A stretch of DNA of 64,000 nucleotides from Vibrio sp. CDRSL-10 TSBA (GTDB taxonomy: Bacteria > Pseudomonadota > Gammaproteobacteria > Enterobacterales > Vibrionaceae). The position numbers and the translations under genes are program-made. The stretch lies in NCBI GenBank assembly GCA_039696685.1, contig CP155566.1:1488001-1552000 (forward strand). Direction: 5' to 3'. Under the pieces are notes generated by a model that was not told the origin of the DNA, did not search any database, and saw only the letters and a list, made by a program, of their open reading frames with translations. Shown one piece after another: positions 8,615-19,114 of this stretch (its first letter is position 1; each line of letters opens with the position of its first letter).

Positions 8615-9932
8615 ATGTTTTTCAATAAGTCATTGCAAAAGGAAAACCAGCAACTGAGAGAATCTCTCTACTCTCTGGAACAGATGCGGGATAGCCTTGA
8701 TACAGACATGATGCGAATCACCTTGGATACACAGGGGGATGTTGTATCAGTTAACCAACGCCTGCAAACAGATTTAGGGCTGACCGAGCAGACATTAGTT
8801 GGTAAACATTTGACTGACTTGGTGCCGCGGAATGCTCGTAATACGCCACACTTTAAGCGCATGAAAGCCGCTATTGAGCAGAAAGAGCATTGGAACGGCG
8901 CCTTACAGATTGAAAAGGGCAATGGTGATGATGCGTGGATACGCGTTATCCTGCAGCCTATAGTCAGTGGTAAAGGTAAGTTGGAACACTTTCTGATTTA
9001 CGGCTCTGAGCTGACAAGGACCATCAAAACGTCCCGTGAGCACGAAGACATGCTCAAAGCGTTGAATCGTTCGACAGCGGTGATTGAGTTTTCCCTTGAT
9101 GGCACTATTTTACGCGCTAACGATAACTTTTTACGTACCATGGGTTATCGCAGTAATGATCAGATCGCTGGTAAACACCACCGGATTTTCTGTGAATCAC
9201 AAGAGGTGAACTCCTCATCGTACAAAGAGTTCTGGCGTAAACTGGCTTCGGGGCAGTTTGTATCTGATCGTTTCAAACGTATTGACAGTCACGGACAGGT
9301 TGTATGGCTAGAAGCTTCTTATAACCCGATTCACAATTCAGAAGGCGAGCTGTATAAAGTGGTGAAGTTTCGCCACTGTGATCACCGATCTGGTTAATCA
9401 GGAAATAGCGGTGTCGGAAGCGGCGCAGATTGCTTTTGATGTATCAGAGATTACCGGTAAACAGACCGCGCAAGGCCAGCAGGTGGTGAGTACCACCATC
9501 GCCAAAATGGAAGCACTGGTGGCGCAGATGAAACAGGCCAGTGCAGCGATTGAGGCGTTGAACGAACAGTCTAAACGCATCGACGATCTGGTCACCAGTA
9601 TCAGCGGTATCGCGGATCAGACCAATCTGCTGGCGCTCAATGCGGCCATTGAAGCAGCGCGTGCCGGCGAACAAGGGCGCGGGTTTGCTGTGGTCGCCGA
9701 TGAAGTCAGACAGTTGGCATCACGCACGAACAGTACTACCGAAGAGATCAGTACCGTGGTGACCGAGAACCTGAAACGCACCCGCACTGCGGTGGAACTG
9801 ATTGCCGCTTGCCAGTCTCAGGCTGGTGATACGCTGGAGTTGTCGACAGAGGCCGGACAGGTGATGGAAGACATTCAGCGTGGTTCGCAGCGGGTTGTGG
9901 ATGCGGTCAGTCAGTTCAACCAGAAGCTGTAA
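8615..9932 (+). CDS. Soluble methyl-accepting chemotaxis protein with two PAS domains, one apparent frameshift
   Basis: I chose ATG 8615 because [16 protein letters not shown] matches the usual coiled start of this chemoreceptor class. The repaired protein has about 438 residues: a short coiled coil, PAS 1 (about 35-140, with [13 protein letters not shown]), PAS 2 (about 150-265, with [20 protein letters not shown]) and an MCP signalling domain whose tip reads [20 protein letters not shown]. There is no transmembrane segment, so it should sense a cytoplasmic signal and control CheA. The frame breaks at GTTTC 9367-9371; deleting one T gives [15 protein letters not shown]. The signal or cofactor bound by the PAS domains is unknown. 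Confidence 0.87.
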
Positions 9933-9954
9933 CGCCTGTCTGATTTAATTCATT

Positions 9955-9991
9955 AGTCAGCCCATCCGAATGTTCGGGTGGGCTGACTTTT
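9955..9991 (+). terminator. Rho-independent terminator after the soluble chemoreceptor
   Basis: AGTCAGCCCATCCGAA pairs with TTCGGGTGGGCTGACT (one G-U pair, two-base loop) and ends in TTTT, 22 bases after the stop. Confidence 0.88.
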
Positions 9992-10070
9992 ATGCCGCCC
10001 ACGAAATTTTACGCCGACTGTAAAAATAAGCATGGTGAGCCCAAATTGTTGTCACAATCGAAAGTGATAA

Positions 10071-10081
10071 TTTGGTATACT
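10071..10081 (+). promoter_or_regulatory. Possible extended -10 promoter element before the Ca2+/Na+ exchanger
   Basis: TTTGGTATACT contains TATACT preceded by TGG, resembling an extended -10 box, about 90 bases before ATG 10171. A well-spaced -35 box is not evident. It rests on motif resemblance only. Confidence 0.3.
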
Positions 10082-10170
10082 CATCAGAACAACGTCATAG
10101 TTTGATACTGACTCATACATCCTTCTTATTTCCCCGTTTTTAAGCATGTATAGATAGTAGGACTGAAACT

Positions 10171-11142
10171 ATGTTGTTTTCGATACTGGCAATTATTGCC
10201 GGATTCATTCTCCTGATGTGGAGCGCAGACCGATTTATCGAAGGTGCTGCAGTAAGTGCGCGTTATGCCGGCACACCGCCATTGGTGGTTGGGATGCTGG
10301 TGATCGGTTTTGGTACCTCAGCTCCTGAGATGGTGGTATCCGCGATGGCGGCACTCGATGGCAACCCTTCGCTGGCTTTGGGGAATGCACTCGGCTCCAA
10401 TATCATCAACATCAGTCTTATTCTTGGTTTAACGGCCATGATAGCGCCGTTAGCTGTCCATTCGACTATTATTCGCAAAGAGTTGCCGATTCTGCTTTTG
10501 ATTACTCTGGCGTTAGGCGTGATGCTGTGGGATCACAATATCAGCTCGTTTGAGGCCTGGGTGCTGCTGATTGCGTTTGTCAGTATTGTCGGTTGGTCGT
10601 TATTGAGTGCTTTGCGCTCTCGGAAAAGCCAACTACCGCCTGAAGTAGAACAGCAGGTGATGCCGCAATCTATGACCTTATCCCGCGCTATTTTCTGGCT
10701 CGTTACTGGTTTGGTGCTGTTGGTCGCCAGCTCTCGTATTTTAGTGTGGGGAGCGGTCAATATTGCGCAGCAACTGGGCGTCAGCGAACTGACGATAGGT
10801 CTGACGATTGTCGCTTTGGGGACTTCATTGCCGGAACTTGCGGCCTCGCTTGCCGCAGCGCGTAAAGGTGAGCATGACTTGGCTGTCGGTAACGTGGTAG
10901 GCTCAAACATGTTTAACTCGTTGGCCGTGGTCGGTATTGCCGGTGCCATCGAACCGATTTCTGGTGTTGGTGCGGAAATTTTCTGGCGTGACTGGTCATC
11001 GGTCCTGTTCTGTACGGCCTTGCTGCTCTTCACTGCGGTCAAAATTGGTAAAGCAAAAACCATTTCCCGTTTGGAAGGGGGAGTGTTCGTTCTGTGTTAT
11101 TTAAGTTATAACATTTACTTGATTCAAGGCAGTGTTGGTTAG
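10171..11142 (+). CDS. Calcium/sodium antiporter, CaCA family (YrbG-like)
   Basis: This intact 323-residue membrane protein has the two inverted alpha-repeats that define the CaCA superfamily: IGFGTSAPEMVVSAMAALDG followed by GNALGSNIINISLILG in the N-half, and ALGTSLPELAASLAAARKG followed by GNVVGSNMFNSLAVVG in the C-half. Around ten hydrophobic segments flank a short charged loop near residues 150-170. It probably exchanges Na+ or H+ for Ca2+ across the inner membrane. The 77-base gap to the MscS gene has no obvious terminator, so the two may be co-transcribed. Confidence 0.93.
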   Translation: MLFSILAIIAGFILLMWSADRFIEGAAVSARYAGTPPLVVGMLVIGFGTSAPEMVVSAMAALDGNPSLALGNALGSNIINISLILGLTAMIAPLAVHSTIIRKELPILLLITLALGVMLWDHNISSFEAWVLLIAFVSIVGWSLLSALRSRKSQLPPEVEQQVMPQSMTLSRAIFWLVTGLVLLVASSRILVWGAVNIAQQLGVSELTIGLTIVALGTSLPELAASLAAARKGEHDLAVGNVVGSNMFNSLAVVGIAGAIEPISGVGAEIFWRDWSSVLFCTALLLFTAVKIGKAKTISRLEGGVFVLCYLSYNIYLIQGSVG

Positions 11143-11219
11143 CACTGCTTAATGCTGGTGCCTGGTTTAGATATCCGGGCACTGTTTTAAAACATCCATA
11201 ACCCGTTACGGAGATAAAA

Positions 11220-12078
11220 ATGGAGTTACTCGTCAGCTTTTACGAGACGCATCAGGCGTTGATTCTGGATATCATCCAAAATTCAATTTTGACCCTGCTT
11301 ATTTTAGTGATCGCTTCTATCGCATCGAAACTGATGCGTGCCGGCATTCAGAAAGCCATCATGAAAGTGAGCAATGGTGATGAAATTGTCGCGTCGTTGA
11401 TGTCAAAAGTCGGGGGCTATATCGTCTATATCCTGGCTCTGGTCATCATTCTTGACCTGTTTGGTGTCAACACAACCAGTTTAGTTGCTCTGGTCGGTGC
11501 GGCCGGTTTGGCGATTGGTCTGGCACTAAAAGATACCCTGAGCAATATTGCCGCGGGCATTATGATCCTGTTCCTGAAACCGATTAAAAAAGGTGAATTC
11601 GTTGAGTTCGCTGGTTACAGCGGCACAGTAAAAGATATTGGTCTGTTTACCTCGGTATTTGAGACGGGTGACGGCCTTTATATTTCCAGTCCGAACCGTA
11701 CTGTCTGGAATGCAACCATCCGTAACTTCAGCCGCAACGGTCGCCGTCGTATGGAGATTGTGGTCGGCATCTCTTATGAGGATTCGATTGAAACTGGTCT
11801 GCAGGTTTCTGCAGGACTTAGCGCTCAGCCATGAAGCGGTGATGCTGGATCCTAAACCTCAGGTGATGGTGCAGATGCTGGCGGACAGTTCAGTGAATCT
11901 GCAACTGCGCGCCTGGTGTACTACGGATAAATACTGGGAAACCTACTGGAGCATTCAGCGCCAGGTGAAAGGTAAGATTGAGGAGGCTGGCATGACAATT
12001 CCGTTCCCGCAACGCGATCTGCACATTACGATGACTCAGCCGCAAGCGCAGGAAGTGCTGGGTCAGAACAAGGCCTGA
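11220..12078 (+). CDS. mscS: Small-conductance mechanosensitive channel, one apparent frameshift
   Basis: The start ATG 11220 follows a GGAG ribosome site (GGAGATAAAA). Repaired length is about 285 residues, matching E. coli MscS (286). Two transmembrane segments precede the pore helix TM3, with its glycine/alanine-rich VALVGAAGLAIGLALKDTLS (near residues 94-113). The beta domain follows, with IKKGEFVEFAGYSGTVKDIG and PNRTVWNATIRNFSRN. The channel opens under membrane tension and releases solutes during hypo-osmotic shock. The frame breaks at GTTTC 11805-11809; removing a T gives TGLQVLQDLALSHEAVM. It sits between a Ca2+ exchanger and, convergently, a betaine-type carrier, a plausible osmotic context. 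Confidence 0.92.
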
Positions 12079-12113
12079 TAGAGCCGCCTTTAGCATTTCA
12101 TGCGCACACAAAC

Positions 12114-12146
12114 AAAAGCCTCGCAGTGGTTACTGCGAGGCTTTTT
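12114..12146. terminator. Bidirectional terminator between mscS and the BCCT gene
   Basis: AAAAGCCTCGCAG pairs with CTGCGAGGCTTTT around a short loop, with T-runs on both strands, placed between two converging genes. A second G+C-rich inverted repeat, GGCGCCGT/ACGGCGCC (12178-12208), lies closer to the end of the BCCT gene. Confidence 0.92.
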
Positions 12147-12233
12147 TCGTACTTAAACCGTTACGTTATCACTGAGTGGCGCCGTTGCTCAGACTTGGTC
12201 ACGGCGCCTGCACTTTGTAGTTAAAACAAACCG

Positions 12234-13878
12234 CTATTTGGCTTTCTTAACCCGCGGTTCGCTCATCAGGCCTTTGATCAGCGATATGGTCGCGATCAAC
12301 AGCACTATGGTGAACGGAAAGCCGGTGGTTACCGCCATCGCCTGGGCGGCAGCCAGGCCACCACCCAGCAGCAATGCAATTGCAACCAAGCCCTCAAACG
12401 TACACCAGAAAACGCGCTGAGGCGTCGGAGCATCCACTTTACCGCCTGCAGCAATGGTGTCGATAACCAGTGAGCCTGAGTCCGATGAGGTAATAAAGAA
12501 CACCACAACCAGCACAATACCGATGAAAGACGTGATTTCATGCAGCGGCATGACTTTGAGCATTTCAAACAGTTTAAGTGGCAGGTCGGCGTCCATCACG
12601 GCTTTGTAGCCATCGTTAACGAACTGGCTGATAGCTGTGCCACCAAATGCCGTCATCCAGAACACACACACGGTTGACGGAACAATCAGAACGCAGACGA
12701 TAAACTCGCGCACGGTACGACCACGTGATACACGGGCGATAAACATGCCGACGAATGGCGACCATGAAATCCACCACGCCCAGTAGAATGATGTCCAGCC
12801 TTGTGAGTAGTTCACATCTTCACGGCCGAACGGCATTGAAAGGGCCGGGAAGTTGGTCAGGTAGGCACCGATGTTATCGAAAAAGCCGAGCAGAATCGCC
12901 GCTGTCGGGCCAATCACTACCACGAAAAACAGCAGCAGTGCGGCAAGCAACATATTCACTTCAGACAAGCGTTTCACACCGCCATCAAGACCAGCCAGAA
13001 CCGACAGCAGGGCAAAACCGGTGATGACAATGATCAGGATGATTTGCGTGGTATCGGTAAGCGGGATATCAAACAGGAAGTTCAGACCGGTTGCAGCCTG
13101 AGACGCACCATAGCCCAGCGAGGTCGCCAGACCGAAGACAGTCGCTACAATTGCCAGAATATCGATGATATGACCGGTCCAGCCCCAGACTCGTTCGCCA
13201 AACAGCGGGTAAAACACTGAACGCATGGTCAGTGGTAAGCCTTTGTTAAACGAAAAGATCGCCAGTCCCAGAGCGAGCAATGCATAAATCGCCCAAGGAT
13301 GCAGTGCCCAGTGGTAAATGGTCGCAGCCATGCCGAGTGAACGTGCCGCTTCGCTATCGCCCAGAGCACCACCTAATGGTGCCCAGTCGGTCCGGACTCC
13401 GTTTTCAAAGGTAGGTCCAGCCAGAGCGGTGCTAAAATGCGACATCGGCTCAGATACGCCAAAGAAACACCAAGCCAATGCCCATACCGGCTGCAAACAG
13501 CATCGCCAGCCAGCCTGAATAGGAATAGTCCGGTGTTGCATCGGTACCGCCGATTCTGACCCGGCCTAACGGTGATATGGCCAGAGCCAGGCAGACGACG
13601 ACAAAAATGTTACCTGATAACAAGAAGAACCAGTCAAGACTTGAGGTGAGCCAAGATCTTAAGTGAAGAAACAGGGGTTCGACTTGTTCGCGAAAGATTA
13701 GGGTTGCAAATACAAAGATGACAATCGCTAAGCCTGAGACGGCGAAAACCCGGTTATGAATGTCCAGACCAAACGGACCGACGGAAAGAACGACGTTGTC
13801 CTGACCAACGGTATAATCCGTATCGATTGGGTTTGCTTTGCCACTAGGGTGGGGAACACCACCATTATCGCTACTCAT
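12234..13878 (-). CDS. BCCT-family betaine/choline/carnitine transporter, one apparent frameshift
   Basis: The start is ATG at 13878 behind a GGAGAG ribosome site. Repaired length is about 547 residues with roughly twelve hydrophobic segments. The family signature region is present as SYSGWLAMLFAAGMGIGLVF leading to GVSEPMSHF, and later GWTSFYWAWWISWSPFVGMF with the tryptophan-rich substrate box. On the coding strand the frame breaks at GTTTC (bases 13464-13468); deleting a T joins LVF to FGVSEPMSH. Members import glycine betaine, choline or related methylamines with Na+ or H+. The sarcosine-degradation operon 2 kb away suggests a betaine, dimethylglycine or sarcosine substrate; this is inferred from position. 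Confidence 0.9.
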
Positions 13879-13894
13879 TTTCTCTCCATTGTTG

Positions 13895-14012
13895 GTTATA
13901 AAAAATCACTAGGTGTCGTGAGAAGCTAAGCACCCGTACAAGATGGGTGCTACTCTTTTCCAAGAAGGTGATTTAGGCCAACTCGCTCAAGTAGGTTTCT
14001 CTCCTACTATAG
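13895..14012 (-). promoter_or_regulatory. Folded 5' leader of the BCCT transporter gene with possible attenuator
   Basis: On the minus strand, a TATAGT that could be a -10 box (about 14007-14012) is followed by GTAGG/CCTAC (13991-14007) and AGCACCC/GGGTGCT (13929-13951) stems. Then comes GTGATTTTTT, whose GTGATTT can pair with AAATCAC about 60 bases upstream. A stem ending in a T-run inside a leader is what an attenuator looks like. It does not fit the glycine riboswitch core. The reading is tentative. Confidence 0.3.
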
Positions 14013-14062
14013 GAATATTCAGTCAGCACTGCCATAAATCACCATTTGAGATGGAAAAATAA

Positions 14063-15960
14063 ATGAAAAACATGGGATTAAAAAGAACTTTATTACTATC
14101 CGTTATCTTGTTAGTTGCCATTTCCGTAGATCTGCCAATTTCGCTTCCTACTTTGAGCAAAAATCCTCCTTAACGAAGAGTATCATCGCTCAAAGTGAAA
14201 GCTTTGTGTTTGAGCAAGCAGGAATGATTAGCACCTATGTTAACGAAAAAGTGGGTGGTGTGAGCAAAATTGCTCAGCAGTATAAAAACCAGCCACTCAC
14301 CGGAACCCAAGATGAACTGATTGCAAAAACCAAGTTTCTCGCCAATGCCATGAACCTAGGCAGTGCAGTACTGGCATTTGATAATGGCGACGCGTATTGG
14401 AACGTCGCGACAGCAAATTGGCCAAACCACAAATTCAATGATGATTTTACCCAGCGTCCCTGGTATCAGGCAGCGCAAAGCGCTTCCGGTGTCACAGTAA
14501 CCGACCCATATGTCGGCACAGACGGTGCCTACTGGATAACCATCATTGAAAAAATGCACGGCGGCACGGTATCAGCGGATATGACCTTATCGTTTTTGAA
14601 CGAAATGGTCAAAACGAGTATCCCTGGCGCTGTCGCGGTGATCATGAATGACAGCACCACATTGCTTGCGTCATCATCATCAGCGATTAAAGGTGGCGAT
14701 AAAGGCACAGACTATCCGTGGTTTAAAGAAGCAGCGTTGAATGCCGTCGGTAAAGAGAAAGCGGTGTTTGAGTACACGCTCGACGGGCACGACAAAATCT
14801 TGTTCTCACATGCGATTAATGTCGGCGACAAAAAATGGTACTACGCCATTGGACTGGATCGTTCGGTTGCCTTTGCTCAGCTTGATGAAACCAGAAACAA
14901 CGCCATCATAGTGACCATCGTTGCCACGATAGTTTGCGTGGTTATCGCATTTTTCCTGATCAATCTGCTGTATCGTCCGATTATTTCTTTGCGCGACACG
15001 ATTGCCAATCTGTCCAGTGGTAACGGTGAACTGACCCAGCGTCTGAGCGTCTCTTCTAACGACGATATCGGCCAGATTTCGCAGGGGGTGAACCGCTTTA
15101 TCGAAGATCTGCAGAACATGATGCTGGAAGTAAAACAGGCCAGTGGATCATTGCAGGATAACGTGCAGCGTCTGCGTCAGCAGTCAAGCAGCAACAGCCA
15201 TATACTGCAAAGCCATGTCACCGAAACTGAACAGATTGTTACCGCAGTAGAGGAGATGGACGCGACGGCAAATTCCATGGCGACCGATGCCGCTAATACC
15301 GCCAGTCTGACACAGCAAGCCAACAGAACCAGTGATGAATCACGTCGTATTGTCGACAAATCGAAACAGACCGTATCGGCCCTGATTGCTGACGTTGAAA
15401 AAGCGTCACTGGACGTTCAGAAGATGAATGACCAAACACAAAACATCAGCACGATCCTGAACGTGATTGGTGATATTGCCGAGCAAACCAACTTGTTGGC
15501 GCTCAATGCCGCGATCGAGGCAGCGCGCGCCGGCGATCAGGGGCGTGGCTTTGCTGTGGTGGCAGACGAAGTACGCAAGCTAGCCAGCCGCACCAAAGAG
15601 AGTACCGGTGAAATAGAAGAAGCGCTGAGCGAGCTGCTGAGTGGTTGTCAGACGGTGGTTGATTCAATGCACTATACAAAGAACGCTGTCAGGAAACCGC
15701 TGAGGGTTCAACAGAGGTTGAAGCGAGCTTGGAAACCCTGACGCGCTTTGTCGATGAAATCAACGACCTCAGCGCCCAGATCGCGACTGCCGCTGAAGAA
15801 ACAGAGCTGCGTGACTCAAGAAGTGAGTCGTAATATGAATGCGATCAGTGACATTGTGAGTAATCTCGACAAGAACGGACAGCAGGCGATACGTGACGCG
15901 GAAGAGATAGCAAGCGTCAATACTCAGCTTGGTTCTATTGTCGGCCGCTTTAAATTGTAG
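14063..15960 (+). CDS. Membrane methyl-accepting chemotaxis protein with Cache-type sensor; three frame breaks
   Basis: Translation should start at ATG 14063 ([20 protein letters not shown], a first membrane segment). A periplasmic dCache-like sensor follows ([20 protein letters not shown] is typical), then a second membrane segment near 14900-14970 ([19 protein letters not shown]), a HAMP domain and an MCP domain with the tip [20 protein letters not shown]. About 632 residues are expected. The frame breaks three times: an apparent one-base loss near 14125-14133, another near 15676-15681 (an AAAAG read as AAAG would give [13 protein letters not shown]), and the common extra A at GAAAC 15798-15802. 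The first two differ from the rest of the window, so real inactivation is less easily excluded here. Confidence 0.8.
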
Positions 15961-15993
15961 CGATTTTATCTGTCGTAAAACGACATTTTTAGC

Positions 15994-16023
15994 AAAACCG
16001 GAGTTATAAACTCCGGTTTTTTT
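15994..16023 (+). terminator. Rho-independent terminator after the membrane chemoreceptor
   Basis: AAAACCGGAGTT and AACTCCGGTTTT form a 12-bp stem with a three-base loop and continue into a T-run, 34 bases after the stop codon. The next 215 bases to glyA hold the operon promoter; I recognise no riboswitch there. Confidence 0.92.
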
Positions 16024-16238
16024 ATATTTAACAAAAGGTTATGTGTGTTTTTTGACCTTGTCGCAAATTCGCAATCTAACGGCGCGATTACGCAAGTAGC
16101 ATGTTACCGATTCGTTACTATTGCGTTGTGATTACGGTTTCTGTTTTTGGATGACACAAGGCTCAACTGTGTACCAGATAACACCAGAATCCGGCATCAA
16201 TCGAATAAAGGAAAAAAAGATTATATCAAGGAGACGAC

Positions 16239-17502
16239 ATGTTCAGCAAAGACCAGACAATCGAATCGTACGACAGCGAGCTGTGGGCGGCGATCACTAA
16301 AGAAGAAAAGCGACAAGAAAACCACATCGAGCTGATTGCTTCGGAAAACTACACCAGCCCGCGCGTTATGCAAGCTCAGGGCACCATGCTGACAAACAAG
16401 TATGCTGAAGGTTACCCGGCAAAACGTTACTACGGCGGTTGTGAATATGTCGATGATGTTGAACAACTGGCGATCGATCGTGCGAAAGCACTGTTCGGCG
16501 CTGAGTACGCTAACGTACAACCACACTCCGGTTCTCAGGCAAACGCAGCGGTATACATGGCGCTGTGTGAACCAGGCGACACGGTTCTGGGTATGAGCCT
16601 GGCTCACGGTGGACACCTGACTCACGGTTTCTCACGTGAACTTCTCCGGTAAAATCTACAATGCCGTTCAGTACGGTCTGAACGAAGAAACAGGCGAAAT
16701 TGACTACGCAGAAGTTGAAGCGCTGGCTCTGGAACACAAACCAAAAATGATCGTAGCAGGCTTCTCAGCTTACTCACGCGTTGTTGACTGGGCTCGTTTC
16801 CGAGAAATCGCAGACAAAGTGGGTGCTTACCTGTTTGTCGACATGGCGCACGTTGCTGGTCTGGTTGCTGCTGGTGTTTATCCAAACCCGGTTCCTTTCG
16901 CTGATGTGGTAACAACCACAACGCACAAAACTCTGCGCGGTCCACGCGGCGGTCTGATCATCTCTCGTGACGCCGAACTGGAAAAGAAACTCAACGCAGC
17001 TGTATTCCCAGGTGGCCAGGGCGGCCCGCTGATGCACGTTATCGCAGCAAAAGCTGTTGCGTTTAAAGAAGCATTAGAGCCTGAATTTGCAGAGTACCAG
17101 AAACAAGTAGTTCTAAACGCTCAGGCGATGGCGAAAGTCTTCATCGAGCGCGGTTTCGATGTTGTTTCTGGCGGCACTGACAACCACCTGTTCCTGCTGA
17201 GCCTGATTCGTCAGGGTCTGACAGGTAAAGCTGCTGATGCAGCACTGGGCCAGGCGGGTATCACTGTGAACAAAAACGCTGTTCCTGGTGACCCTCAGTC
17301 TCCATTCGTCACCTCTGGTCTGCGTATCGGTACGCCAGTGGTTACTACCCGTAAATTCGGTGTCACTGAGTGTGAAGCTCTGGCTGGTTGGATTGCAGAC
17401 ATCCTGGATGTGCTCAACGAACCGCAAGCGCTGGCACTTGTGATTGAACAAGTACGCAACAACGTCCAAGCGCTATGTCGTGATTTCCCGGCATACCAGT
17501 AA
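16239..17502 (+). CDS. glyA: Serine hydroxymethyltransferase, one apparent frameshift
   Basis: The start ATG 16239 follows AAGGAGACGAC. Repaired length is about 420 residues. The substrate and PLP motifs are intact: [16 protein letters not shown] near the start, [14 protein letters not shown], the aspartate in [15 protein letters not shown] and the PLP lysine in [14 protein letters not shown]. The enzyme interconverts glycine plus 5,10-methylene-THF with serine. The frame breaks at GTTTC 16627-16631; deleting a T gives [16 protein letters not shown], exactly the family sequence. As first gene of the sox operon it probably converts the glycine and methylene-THF made from sarcosine into serine. 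A second, housekeeping glyA elsewhere is likely. Confidence 0.95.
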
Positions 17503-17550
17503 ATGTTAGTGATGACATTTGGATTTTGGCTGAAATGAAGGAACAAAACA

Positions 17551-18804
17551 ATGCAGCATTATTCCGGCTTTGGTCTCTTTAAGCACTCGCTATCTCACCA
17601 CGAAAACTGGCAGAGCGTGTGGCGTAATCCGACTCCGAAAAAGAAATATGACGTCATCATCGTTGGTGGCGGCGGTCACGGTCTGGCAACAGCCTACTAC
17701 CTGGCCAAAGAGCACGGCATTACTAACGTAGCAGTAATTGAAAAAGGTTACCTGGGTGGTGGTAACACAGCACGTAACACAACTATCGTGCGTTCAAACT
17801 ACCTGTGGGACGAAGCAGCATTCCTGTTTGAACACTCACTGAAACTGTGGGACGGTCTGTCACAGGATCTGAACTACAACGTGATGTTCTCTAAGCGTGG
17901 CTGTCTGAACGTTGGTCACACACTGCAAGACATGCGTGATATCGAACGTCGTGTAGCGGCAAACCGCCTGAACGGTATTAAAGGTGAAGTACTGGACGCA
18001 AAACAGGTGAAAGAAATTGTTCCTCACATGGATTGCTCTGAAAACGCTCGTTACCCGGTGATGGGTGCCTCATGGCAGCCTAACGCAGGTGTGGCACGTC
18101 ACGATGCGGTTGCATGGGGCTTTGCCCGCGGCGCAGACAGTATGGGTGTTGACCTGATTCAGCAAACTGAAGTAGTTGACATGATCATCGAAGACGGCGC
18201 GATTGTTGGTGTGAAAACTAACCGCTACGGCAACATCATGGCTGACCGCGTAGGTTGTGTGGTAGCAGGTAACTCTGGCGTACTGGCGAAAATGGCCGGT
18301 TTCGATATGCCACTGGAATCACACCCGCTACAGGCTCTGGTTTCTGAGCCAATCAAACCAATCATCGACACTGTTGTTATGTCGAACCACGTACACGGTT
18401 ACGTGAGCCAGTCGGACAAAGGCGACCTGGTTATCGGTGCAGGTATCGATGGCTATAACGGTTACGGTCAGCGTGGTTCTTACTCAACGATTGAGCACAC
18501 GGTGCAGGCAATTGTTGAAATGTTCCCAATCTTCTCACGTGTTCGCATGAACCGTCAGTGGGGCGGTATCGTTGATACAACAGCAGATGCATGTCCAATC
18601 ATGACTAAGACTCCGGTCGAGAACCTGTTCTTCAACTGTGGTTGGGGTACCGGTGGCTTTAAAGCGACCCCGGGATCAGGCAACGTATTTGCCGCGAGCC
18701 TGGCAAAAGGTGAAATGCATGAATTGGCTGCGCCATTCTCAATGTTCCGTTTCAACAATGGCGCACTGATCGATGAACACGGTGCCGCAGGCGTAGCGCA
18801 CTAA
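17551..18804 (+). CDS. soxB: Sarcosine oxidase, beta subunit
   Basis: Intact, 417 residues, start ATG 17551 after GAAGGAACAAA. The FAD-binding Rossmann motif [20 protein letters not shown] is near residues 35-54. The [10 protein letters not shown] segment, site of covalent FMN attachment region in heterotetrameric sarcosine oxidases, and the C-terminal [14 protein letters not shown] complete the DadA-like fold. SoxB carries the site that oxidatively demethylates sarcosine to glycine, passing the methyl group to THF bound on SoxA. It lies 48 bases after glyA and 13 before soxD in a tight operon. The SoxB assignment is secure from sequence and from the B-D-A-G order. Confidence 0.95.
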   Translation: MQHYSGFGLFKHSLSHHENWQSVWRNPTPKKKYDVIIVGGGGHGLATAYYLAKEHGITNVAVIEKGYLGGGNTARNTTIVRSNYLWDEAAFLFEHSLKLWDGLSQDLNYNVMFSKRGCLNVGHTLQDMRDIERRVAANRLNGIKGEVLDAKQVKEIVPHMDCSENARYPVMGASWQPNAGVARHDAVAWGFARGADSMGVDLIQQTEVVDMIIEDGAIVGVKTNRYGNIMADRVGCVVAGNSGVLAKMAGFDMPLESHPLQALVSEPIKPIIDTVVMSNHVHGYVSQSDKGDLVIGAGIDGYNGYGQRGSYSTIEHTVQAIVEMFPIFSRVRMNRQWGGIVDTTADACPIMTKTPVENLFFNCGWGTGGFKATPGSGNVFAASLAKGEMHELAAPFSMFRFNNGALIDEHGAAGVAH

Positions 18805-18817
18805 CAGGAGACGTATT

Positions 18818-19102
18818 ATGTTGCTGATCTATTGTCCTCACTGCGGTGAGTATCGTGAAGAAGAAGAGTTCCATGCTAAGGGCCAGGCGCACATTCAGCG
18901 CCCTCTGGACCCGGATTCATGCACAGACGAAGAGTGGGGCCAGTACCTGTTCTTCCGTAAAAACCCGCGTGGTCTTCACCACGAAATGTGGGTGCATTCA
19001 GCAGGTTGTCGCAAGTTCTTCAACGTGACCCGCGATACACAGACTTACGAAATCAAAGAAGTCTACAAAATTGGAGAGCAACCATCAGTGGTTGCGGAGT
19101 AA
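18818..19102 (+). CDS. soxD: Sarcosine oxidase, delta subunit
   Basis: A 94-residue protein beginning MLLIYCPHCGEYREEEEF, with the CPHCG pair and later HSAGCRKFFNVTRDT supplying the cysteines of the delta-subunit zinc site. PLDPDSCTDEEWGQYLFFRK is the characteristic mid-region. ATG 18818 follows CAGGAGACGTATT. The small subunit is structural and zinc-binding in the alpha-beta-gamma-delta sarcosine oxidase. Length and order within the operon match the family. Confidence 0.94.
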   Translation: MLLIYCPHCGEYREEEEFHAKGQAHIQRPLDPDSCTDEEWGQYLFFRKNPRGLHHEMWVHSAGCRKFFNVTRDTQTYEIKEVYKIGEQPSVVAE

Positions 19103-19114
19103 AGGAGTGTTAGG

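Noticed and set aside
16024..16238. Glycine riboswitch before the glyA-sox operon
   Set aside because: I looked for the tandem aptamer core elements and did not find them; only a terminator of the previous gene and A-rich leader are visible.
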